Source: Branchiostoma floridae (lineage: Eukaryota; Chordata; Leptocardii; Amphioxiformes; Branchiostomatidae). From it: a DNA stretch of 60,000 bases. Below are positions 12,601 to 24,600 of the stretch, piece by piece. The notes under the pieces are model-generated. The model had not been told where the DNA came from and searched no databases. It saw nothing but the letters and a program-made list of their open reading frames with translations. The translations under genes and the position numbers were made by a program. The stretch's first letter is position 1, and each line of letters starts with the position of its first letter. The DNA lies in assembly GCF_000003815.2 (NCBI RefSeq), contig NC_049994.1, positions 11,039,736 to 11,099,735 on the forward strand. Direction: 5' to 3'.

Positions 12601-15600
12601 GAGATCTTCTGAATCAAGACTTTTCTGGCAAGCTCCTTCAAATCTTGGTTCCTCCATCACATTCTCCATTCCGTGATGTTCCTTATGGTACACTCTCCAC
12701 CGCGTATGGGCCTGTCCGTCCATTCTTTCATGATTTCTTTGCCTGTTTGAGCTACATTTTGTATATTCTATTGGCTATCATTTGGTAGTAGAAAACCTGT
12801 TTGATTGTTTATTAGACTTTCATCATATGACATCATTACAGTTGAAAAAATATCATTAGAACTTCTTCACCTACATGTGCTATCACTTATTTTCTGTCAT
12901 CGTCTTTTCAGTTTTCTGTCAATTATTTAGCCATCTTCCCCCCTCCCCATTTTTCTGCTGTCCTATTGTCTTAATTTTGGAAACATACTCTAGTATATAT
13001 ACATGTATGTGCATATGTAGCTCTCAATTGTACTCCCGTCTCTCTTTTTAGAGAAGGTACATGACATTTAATAGCATGTTCTCATTTCCTAATAGAAATT
13101 GGAGCGCGTATGGAATCGGCCAGCTACCTTGAGTACTCGTTCCCTAACAATTTCCGTGACTCCGAGAAGGACAACATCACCGTGGGTTTCATCACGGAGC
13201 ACAAGCAGGGCATCCTGATGCACGTGGTGTCTGAGACGGGGAACTACATGACTCTACGGATCAAGGACAGTGGTACGCACTTCACTCCTCTTCCTATTGA
13301 AGTGACTCTGTTAATGTTATAGTCTTGTCGATCATCCTGTCACTTTTCAATAGGGGGGTCACCAGCGCAAGACGTCAAATGTCAAAAGTGTCAATGAATG
13401 AATAAATGGACGAATAAACAAACAAATGGACATCTAGGGCTCGAATGCAATAATTGAATGGATGTGTGTCTCTGTGGCCGAGCGGTAATGCAACCCTGCG
13501 GCTTGGCCATCTGGATCCAATTCCATTAATCTGTGGGTACGAGTTCGATCCCAGGGTCAGCTCGACTCGGACATGTTGGAATTAAGGGATTGTATTCGTC
13601 CTTCAGAGGGAAAGCAAAATGGGGGTCCTGTGTAGGAGAAGGTGCTGCGAGCACGTAAACAGCCTCATGATTACTCAGATTGGGTACCTACAGTTGCATG
13701 CAAAATTATTCAACCCCCTTCACATGTTTCCTATTTTGGCAAAATAAGAAACATTACAACTGCAAACTAGTACCAAATCATATTACAGATGAACAGCTAG
13801 TTTATTACAATTCAATACAAGAGCAAAAATCAAGATTTTATTGCATACTTCTTCCAAATATGCAAATTTTCTAGAAAAAGCAGGTTGCAAAATTATTCAA
13901 CCCCCTGCAAGGATGTGTCTTTAGCACTTCGTGCAGCACCTTTTAGCTGCAACTTCTTGCTGCAGGCAGGATGATAGCCTATCACAAGCTTCTGGCAGCA
14001 CTCTTTGGGACTTTGAGCCCATTCCGTTTGGGCAATGGTATCCAACTCAGGAATGTTCTGAGGTCTATGTGCCACGACAGTGTTCTTCGGATACCACCAG
14101 AAATTCTCAATTGGGTTCAACTCTGAAGACTGTTATGGCCACTCGAGAACATTCCAACTTTTTTCTCTATAACCAATCCTTTGTGGATTTTGATGTGTAC
14201 TTGGGGTCATTGTCTTGCTGGAATGTCCAATGATGCCCCAGCTTCAACCTCTTTTTGGGTCTGCTTACATATCTGACCAAAATTCAGCAGCCACAGCAAT
14301 TATCCCGAGATGGCATGTGGACAAAACCCCTAGGCTTACAGCAAAGGACCTGAAAAACAATTTGGCTCAAGGAGGAACTGATGTTGCAGTGGACATAGTA
14401 CGCCACATACTTCATACTGACGAGCTCAATGCCCAGAACCCCAAAACCCACACCGTTGCTGAGCCCACGCAACAAAAAAAGACATCTCCAGTATGCTCAA
14501 ACCAACCTGCCATAGCCACAGACGTTTTGGAACACTTTTCTATGGTTTGATGAAACAAAACTTGAGCTCTTGGGTCCTATAGATAAGAAGTTTGTTTGGC
14601 GCTGGAAGAGTGAGGCGTACGCAGAGAAGAACACCCTGACTATCGTGAAGCATGGTGGTGGGACTGTGATGCTGTAGGGGTGTTTTGCTTCTCATGGTAC
14701 TGGGAATCTCTACTGTGTTGAAGGCACCGTATATTCAAGCAAGTACCAGGATATTTTGGTCCAGAATGTCAGCAAGTCTTTCAAGTAGAATCTGGGGCAT
14801 CATTGGACATTTCAGCAAGACAATGACCCCAAGTACACATCAAAATCCACAAAGGATTGGTTAGGGAGAAAATGCCAGAATGTTCTCGAGTGGCCATAAC
14901 AGTCTCCAGAGTTGAACCCAATTTAGAATTTCTGGTGGTATCCGAAGAACACTGTTGTGGCACATAGACCTCAGAACATTCCTGAGATTGAGACCATTGC
15001 CCAAAAGGAATGGGCCCAAAGTCCCAAAGAGTGCTGCCAGAAGCTTGTGATAGGCTATCATCCTGTCTGCAGCAGGTAGTTGCAGCTAAAAGGTGCCGCA
15101 CGAAGTGCTAAAGACACATCATTGCAGGGGGTTGAATAATTTTGCAACCTGCTTTTTCTAGAAAATTTGCATATTTGGATGAAGTTTGAAATAAAATCTT
15201 GACTTTTGTTCTTGTTTCAAATTGTTATAAATTAGTTGTTCACCTGTCATATGATTTGGTACTAGTTTGTAGTTGTAATGTTTCTTGTTTTACCAAAATA
15301 GCAAAAATGTGAGGGGGGTTGAATAATTTTGCATGCGACTGTACTTGCTCCAATACACCAAGGTGAATTATTATTGACGAAAGAAAAAGGCAAGGATTTA
15401 ATCTTGCATATATCCTTTTTTTTGCAGGTGGAATCCAGTTAAGGTTTGACCTGGGTGACGGTCGTGACGAGGAACTGAACAACGATTTACACGACTACGC
15501 AGACGACCAGTACCACACGGTCAACATCACTCGTGTCGGGAAGAGGGTCAGCATGCTGGTCGATGGCTACCTGCTGAATCAACGAACCTTTGATATCAGC

Positions 15601-18600
15601 AACGACCGCTTCAAGGGACTGAACAACAACGGCAAGCTGTTCGTCGGACGCATACAGGGTGGCGGACAAGGTATTGCAAACTATTTTAACTCTGAGTCCA
15701 AGGTTGCACTTCTTTTTGCTGAACAGTTTCCTCCCTGATGAATACTAGTGGCCGCTGGCTCGATCAATACTTTTGCTTGCTAACCATGGTTTAGCAAGCA
15801 AAAGTATTGAGCCAGCGGTCACTTCGGAGGATGGACTTCTCAGGCTTGGGAGTTGCTGGAGGTGTTTCAAGGAGAGCACAACAAATCTGTGCATACTCTC
15901 ATTGTGCTGGGAGAAGAGTAGAGTTCTATTAAAGGTTGGGTATAGGACTATCACTCCAGTTGGATCCACTCCTCTGTACGAACAGTAATTGTTACTGAAA
16001 TGTCTTGTATTGAGAAACATGAGACATACATATAACATACCTGATTTGTGATGGCCATATGGGCTGCTCAAGAAATGTGCTGCCATGTCTTCTCTTCATC
16101 ATGGCAAGGGAAAGACCGATAATGTACAGGACAGGGAAGGTTTCACCTTCAGCATTGACATAGCTTCAAGTAGATTACTCTATTGATACCCTTGATAGTT
16201 CCAGTTGAAAGTTCTTTCGCTTTCTGATAAAGTGTGCTTGTCTAGGCCTTGTGAGAGGGGTACCATAAATAAAGTTTCTCTTTTGGTGTACATCCATCCT
16301 ACCCTATGTATACAATGGATAACCCCCAGCCTCTCTCCCTTGGTAGTATACTGCTTGTCTTTGGTAAATTACATCCTTTGCACAAGATGGGGGGAAGGCT
16401 CAAACTTTAACAGGAAAGACATAAAATATAACTAAAAAAAAAATTCTTTGGAAAGAATTTTAATATTTTCTGAAAAATTTAGTGCTAGAATTTGGTGATA
16501 ATTCTCAACCCTGAAATGATTTTTAGTTTAGTGGCAGATATTACTTCTGACACCCCTTATCTGTCAAGAGAGTGGTATGGTCTGGATTATGAGGAAGGCC
16601 ACATGCTGGTACTGGTAAAGTCAGATCAGATGACAGTTGCACTGGGCATCTGTTCCAAGGTTGGTGCTGGTACCGTTACATCAACTCTCACAAAACTTCT
16701 CTCTTTGGACGTTTTCCTATCAGCTTGAGCAGTGAGTATACATGCTTAATCTTAATGTTTGTAATGTTTACTTCTAGATTTGTTGTTGTTGTTGTTTTGG
16801 GCTGAAAGATTGAGGAGGAAAGGAGACATGTTGCTAGCTGTTGTCACCATATTGAGCAGAGGTATGGCCAAAACAAGCATGTACATGTGTGAATGACACT
16901 GATACATCTATAAAAGTACTCTCACATGCATTGTTAGAATATGTGTCCCATGAATTGTCTAAGGGTTTATCTTTCAACAGAGTCCAAGTGTTTCTTTTCA
17001 CAAGAATTTGAAGAAACAATGAACAAAAACAGAAGAAGAAGAAACAGCTGTTTTTTTTTCCATTTATTTATTGTGACGATATAAAGGGGGTTATACAGAA
17101 TGCTATCAAAAACTCATTGTGCAAATTACAATATGGAATGTTATCATATAACTGGTAGCAATGTTACCAAGGCGACGAGAATATTCTGGTCCAAACTAGA
17201 GCTACTAACATGACATTGGACACCACTCAGTACAAGGCATTGGATGCCCTACATTGACCAGAGATGCCTATCAAGTGAAGCAAAAAGGAATTTTACTGTA
17301 AATCCCACCCACAGAAGATTCCACCCTAATGCTCTAATGACATAGTGTAGGATCGCTTACAAGGGCATAATAGTCAGTCTATGGTTCAGCCTAACATTCT
17401 ATGAGATGTATGAATCAACTTTTAAAGTGACAAATTTTGACGTTGAATAATTGAAAAAGCAGTAATATTATGATAAAATGGGTGTAGTCATATTCCAGCG
17501 CCGCTGTCTATCTGACCTCTAGCCTAGTGATATCTCTTGAAGTTGAACTTCCTGCTTCACAGTCTCCTGGCCTGATAAGATAGAACAAGTGCCATCCTCA
17601 GGAGCATCCTGTATGAGGTAACACTTCCTCTTACGTCTTAGGACTTAGAGTACAGTCAAACCTGTCTATAGTGGCCACTCAAGGGACCGGAGAAATTTGG
17701 CCACTATAGACAGGTGGCCTCTGTATAGAGGTGGCAACTTGTAGATAAAATACCCAAGGGACCGACAAAAAGTGGCTACTATGGACAGGTGGCCCCTAAT
17801 ACTGGTTTGACTGTATGTGGAGAAGGACAACCTCAAGCCAACCGTTAACACTTACGCCACATCTTCAGAAAAGACGCTGGAGCCGCATGATCATCCCCTT
17901 ATAGGAACTTTATTCAAACCGACACACAACAAACTTCCTCTTAGGACTTGTTTCCTTAAAACTTTCCTTTACTCTTTGGAAGTAAAGATTTTTTAGGACA
18001 AAACTTCCCACCTTTGCACAGTGAATTACATGATGTTTCCTAAAGTTACATTCATGCCAAAGACATTTGTTCCAGCAAACATGTTACAAACAGCTGTATT
18101 TGCCCAGTGAACTAACACTACTTGGGTCTTGCTACAAAAGTATGATTCAAGTGAAAAGACAAGACTTGATCCCTTTAAACCAATGTTGTCCTAAGGGATG
18201 CACTATTCCAATATTTCCCATTTTGCTGATAATGCTTAATTTGGGCAAACAGTCAGCCTTTGCCAACTATCGCAGATGGCCCATAAATACCAACCTTGGA
18301 GGCAGTGTTACAAATGTACCAAGGGAAAAGTAAGAAATTTCTGTAGCCAAACTGTACTGACATGTCAACCTTTGAGTCAGATGTTTCTATTATTTATTAA
18401 AGAGTGTGAGTAGATTCTTAGAACAAATGATTATCATACCAGGGCCAAGTTGTTCAGTGGCCTTTAGGTCTGCTTAGCACAGCACTTTTTCTTGGCCATT
18501 CTTGCATTGTTTCATTGTTAGCTGATGAAGTCATCCACCCACAGCCATAGGGACCTTCAAGTTCAGGAGCAAACAGCTGTTCTTCTATGCCTAAATCTAC

Positions 18601-21600
18601 AATGTCATTTCTGCAGGCTGGAGAGACGATTGACATACTCTCCAAGCAGAGGTTTGGCTCTCAGGCAGTTGTTTGACATGTTTTTAGGTGTTTTATCGGA
18701 TGAACTGAACTGAACTTATCAGGCTCTCTATTTTGTGCCTTTGTTTAGCTATGACTTGACATAAAGAAAATGGTACAAAATAGATAGCCATGTAAGAAAA
18801 TGGCTAAAAACATGTCAAGAAACAGCCAGAGCCAAACCTCTGCTTGGAGAGTGACAAGCATGTGGGTTTGTTTAGTTGTTGGCTACAAGTACATTGTGTG
18901 AAAGTACCAAAGGGGCTTTAAGTTGCTACTTTTGCCTAAGGGGGAATAATGTTTTCACTTTATTAATATCCAAGCAGAAGTACATATTAGATCAACTCGT
19001 TTGTTCGTGTGCTTTAGATTTTCACTGGATCAGTTGCCTAACAAAGTTTCAGTTCTTTTACATTTTCAAACTGTCTCTCTGAGACTGGCCAGAAGTAATG
19101 CCAATTTGGAAGAAGGCAAAAAAGTCCCTGCTGGGGAAAATGTAACATTAACCCGACTCATGTGTAAAACTAATGAAAGACCTTTGACTGAGGAAGTCCA
19201 AACCAATCCTTTAAAAGTTAATGAGAAGAGAGCAAACGCTGTAAGGCACATGCTTTACAGGTTGTAAAACTGTGGCTAGATTAATCAAAGCAAATTGGAA
19301 GCTGATGCAAATATAGAACTGTAGCATCTATGTTATTCCTTGGTTCATGTGCACATGTATACAATGTCTTATGACAATTGTTCAATTTGTTCTCTGATCA
19401 CCAGATATAAGTTGCCCAAAACTTGTCCTGTTTGCCGTATGAAGAATTGCTGTTTCACCTTAATGTGAGGTGATTAAAATATCATACATTGTATGTTTAG
19501 GGCGTCATGTTGTTCCTGTTGATCACTACTGTAGTTGTATATAGTTGTAAGGATTTATTATTCAGTTGGGCTTCATGCATTCTGTCCAGCCATTTGATAC
19601 GTATAAATCATTGATGGCCTTGTGAATAAAAGAGACTACGATGTTTAATGCTTCAATAAGAAGAATTTCTACTAATGGTAAATGCTTTATAAAGCTTCTA
19701 CAAAAAATGATTATAACTATAAGGGAAAGTTTTTAGAGCTGTTCAATTTTCAAGTTGTATGAAGAAAAACTCTTCCCCAGTTGTAAATGGCCCTTTCCTA
19801 ACAGCTGTAAAAGCCATACCTCATGACTACCATAACCTGGGGTCAAGTCTACTATATTTGGCCAACCTGGGGAAATATTTAGAGCACATCACTGGGGTTG
19901 TTATCTGAATCACTGAATGAGGAGGTTTGTCTGGTTTGTTGTTTTGAATACTTTAGGAAAGTCTGTTCCTTTTGGTTTCTTTTTCCAGGCAACATAAATT
20001 TACAAAGTGTAACAATGTTATTATTAAGAAAATATTTGTAGGATAACGTAAAATTGTCTTGGTCCCTCTTTTACTAACCAGTCTTAATGATTTTTGTGTT
20101 CAGGTTGCAAACATCATGTTTCATAACAAATCTTGATGTCAGGGTAATTTGTTCCACTTACCCTTGATGGTTACGGGTGTCAGACACTTCTTGAAGTTCT
20201 TCCCTTAACCAACTCAGCCCTTGACTTAAATCAGGCCAGCTTGGCCCAACACTCTGGTGAACTCGGCCCAACATAATATCAATACAAACGCTAACCCTTA
20301 TATAACCCTGGCAGGGTTGACCAAGGTGTTGGGCTGAGTTGACCAGGGTGTTGGGTTAAAATGACCAAGACAAGTTTATACAGAGCCAAATCATTTGATC
20401 CCTAGTTGGTTTGTGTCAACTCAACATCATGTTATGTAGCCTGGTATCCAGCCGTAATAAATTGTAACTTCTGTCCAGAGTCTCTTCTCTCCTCTAGAGA
20501 AGAGACTCGGGAGCTATATTACGGCTGGATACCAGGCTACATGTTATGTACATGTACAACTGTGCATACCTTACAACAGTGACATGCTTCCAATGTATGG
20601 ACAAAGGTCTTATTTCCATAGGATGTGATTAAAGGGTTAATTCCCATTTCCCAATCCTAATCTAGCTTGATTCTTACTAACAAGAAAGTAGCTGCACATC
20701 AGTCAATTTTTCTTTTGCACATGTAACATTTTTGTTTTTCATTTCTTTCTTATTTCTTTTACATTGCTACTTTTGACTGAGAAAGACTGGGGTAAGTCTA
20801 TTGCCAAAAGTTTGTACATTCTGAAACCTCAACCATATTTTCAAGTCTTTTTTGTAGTACTGTTTTACTCTTTAAGACATACGTGTGGTCTATGTATATT
20901 ACGATGTAATGTACATGCAACACGTAAATACTGCATCGATGTAGTATATTTACCTTTGTATAGAGGATGAATACATTTTTTATGTTTCTGTCTGTTTGCT
21001 TGTGTATCAGCAATTATAATATTAGAATGTATCTGAGTGGCTGGTTTCCACATGATACATTTTGACAGGAAATTAGGTCAAAGGTCCCAGAATAGGTCCT
21101 CTAATTTCCTACCTTAAATTTCCTCCTTTAAATTATACATGTCTGTTGCCTTATGAAAAACAGTGGGAAATGTGCATCAGACAAAGTCAGCAATAAATTC
21201 ACAATAAAATAAGATCTCTGGTTTCTTTGCAGGAAATTAGGTCAAAGGTCCCAGAATAGGTCCGCGAAATTCCTTTAATCAGTTTCCTGCTTTATACCTT
21301 ATCTGTTTCCTTGTGACAGCTAGTTGGAAATATGCATCAGACAAAGTCAGCAAGAAATTCAAAATAATGAATAACAAGATCTATGTTTTCATGTTAAGCC
21401 TTATTCCTGAACCCTGTATATGTTACTGTATCTCAAGCTCAGCCTCACTTCTCTAACCCATACCCTTCTCTTTCCATTCTAGGAGATACTCCGTCCAACA
21501 AAGGCTTCAAGGGTTGCATCTCCCGGGTTATGTTCAATGACGTCTTCCCGCTGAAGTTTTACTACCTGAATAAGCAGAATATAGCATTCCAAAGAGGAGG

Positions 21601-24600
21601 CACCGTGAGAGCAGTCCCTGACGACAGTTTACTTCGTTCTTCCTGCGGAATAGAGCCCGTCATCATGCCGCCAAGAACTGTGGAACCCTGGCCTACTGCA
21701 CAAGGTAAGTCATGTTAGCTAGGATCTAAGCGTCCCTAGAAATGATTTCTTTAGCTAAGGTCCAAGCTGAGGTTTAAAGAGAAGATGAGAAAATTTATAG
21801 CTTCTGCATGAATATGTGACTTAAGAAGTTCAATCTACCATGTCTTCTATATTTCTGTTTTTCTTGTTTTTCCCATTTGATGAAGTAATATTGTGCATTG
21901 CTCCTATATCGTATATATGTATAGTTAACATTAAGAAAGTCAGCTTAGAAAATTATTTTTTACATAGCTGAAAAAGTGACTTTATGATGACGTGTGAAGG
22001 AAAAAAAATGTTCGGAACTTTTGTAGAAGTCTTTCTAAAAGAACTTTTGTGAAATTCTGTGAAGAAATTGATTTCCGCTGTCCACTTCACCTTATCTCTA
22101 CTGTAAAAGCCTATCAACTTTACATCGGCTCGTATGATATTTTGCACTTTATCATTCCATTTTTCCATACTTGGAACTTGCTTTTGTATTACAGTAGAAT
22201 TCATTTCCATTCTCAAAAACATTCGTCTTCAAAGACCTGTAAACTTTTTTCCATTTTTCGCATCTTAAAACATCTTCTGTACTTGATACATTTTGTATAT
22301 TCCTCTGATCATTTTCTGACATTTTCATTCTCCCTTCTTCTTTCTGCATCTCTCTTTCTCTCCCATTCCGTCTCCTGCCTCCACCCCCCTCCCCCTCAGC
22401 GGATATCTATGAAAGCACACTGGCCGATGGTATGTTAACAACGGAGGTGCCCATAGTGCCTGATGTTGTTGGCGCCAGAGCCTCTAACTCAAGTGATGCC
22501 GCTGTCATAGGAGGTAGGGGAACGTAGCAGAGAATTCATAGTACAATACCTGAATGTTGGGGTAGAGTTTTACTGCTGTGTTACCAAATGAAGAGCCTAC
22601 TTTCACTGTTACAAAAATGTGCATCTTGTTTTAGCATTACTCAAGATGCATACAGAAGATGGTACAACAACTCTGAAACGGGTTGAAGAACTGTTCACTG
22701 ATGAAATGGAATAGCAAGATTTCTTTGAAATTCTATCATGAAGACTCTACCTGTTAGTTTGGTCACACAGTAAGTTTAACTCTACCCCAGTACCATTGTC
22801 ATTTATGCTGGTCTTACTGTGAATGCCCCCCACCCCACCCGTAGGCAGCCCGTTTTACAGCCAAACGGAACCAACTGCTCGAGTGGTGTCAACTACTGGC
22901 AATTTGATTGCAGGTAAAATCAAAACAGCTATCCACACGGACACTTGATCCAGAACTGAGAATGGCAGCTGCAAAGATTTCTCCCTCTCTTCACTGTTTC
23001 CGAATCTCTGGCTATATTCAATGCTCCTTTTTTTTAATTCTATATTTTGTGGTCAATATATCTGGTGATTGCTTTACTGAACTTCAATCAAACCCATCTC
23101 ACGGTGATAGTACTCTTCCTTCTTTTATTAGACAAATTAAGGTAGTCACTTATTTGAACATTTCTTTATGATTTTGACTGAAGCTTGTGGCTCACTGATC
23201 TGTACTATCAACAAAACTCTCCACCTTAACAATTTTTACTCCGTTCTACCTCTTGCCCTCTTCCCTCCTGAATCAAGTGTCCTGGCCCAGTTTGCATCAT
23301 GCAATGTTGATGGCACAGTCCATCTGTTCACCAATAGGGGTGCACAGCATCCCAAGGTACCAGGCCAGTATTCATGCAATGGTGGGGATAAGTATTGTGT
23401 TATCATAACTAAGTAGATGCTTACCAATGTTGAAAACACCAATGTAGGACTTAGGGACTTCGGATGGGTGCGTTCCGCCCAGATGTCTCCTCTGGACGAC
23501 ACTGATTGGAGAATCTTGATAGGTAGGATGCTGTTGCCTAGCAACAGTGGAATCCATGTCTTGAGGGTGCTGATTGGGTTAAGGTTTCTCTTCTCCACCA
23601 ATGACTGAATGTGTTTCTGATGAAGCCCACTCAAAGAATATTACTTTCTTTGTATGTCCTTCTCCCCCTGAAAACAGCATATATGCCATATGCAGTACAT
23701 GTACCTTTAATTAAAGAGGGCTGCTATTTATCAATATGCAGAATGCATTCAGTCATTTGTGAAGCGATATGTGGTTGACACAATATGACATCTAGTACAC
23801 TTGGTGGTAGTAGCAATGATAGAGTAGAATCACAATGCAACATTGGTGCCATCCTTTCCCTTGCATGAACATAAAGCACTCAAGACAAACATATCACAAA
23901 TGCATGCTATAACTCAACACGGCCTGCCATAAGATTGCATGTATGAAGCATCAATTACACAGAAACATTTTTTCTAACATCCATACACAAACATTATAAC
24001 CCACAGTCACATTCAGCTTGCTTTTAATGCATGAAAAACTAAACAAGCACTCAACTGAACTCTAACACCACTTACCCAATGAAATGCTTACATGAGGGAT
24101 CAGATATAGTATTCTATTGAGACATTAAAATCGTTGCAATTTTCCTTTTCATAATCGATCTGACTTCATTGAACTGGTGAAAGCCAATTCCTGTACTATG
24201 CAGTACAGCAGTGCCCTCTTGTGGGCAGTGTACTAACTGCAGTTTTGTCCATCAGTAAATGCTGTGAATGGTTTGACTTCTTTTTAAGAAAACGACACCA
24301 CACCAGTTGCTATATTTTGTGAAGAATAAAAACCATAACACTGATTTTAAAAATCATTTAACAAAAGAAAAACTTTATCTGAAAAAACTCATCTAACAAA
24401 AGAAAAACTTTATCTGAAAACTCATGTTACTTACTGTATTTGGCATGTTACCATCTTACTGACTGTAACATACAACATCCCCAAACAGGCATGGTTGCAG
24501 TGATGCTTGTCGCAGTGTCTGTCCTGCTATTCTTGATGGGTCGACAGGTGTATCGTCACCAGAAGGGAAAGTATGACACCAACGAGACAGAGACGTAGGG

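Noticed and set aside
13466-13545. Functional tRNA-Leu/Ser gene
   Set aside because: The A- and B-boxes are present but the acceptor stem does not close and a SINE body follows.
23236-23634. 132-codon minus-strand frame in the CNTNAP intron
   Set aside because: No family resemblance and no splice or promoter support.
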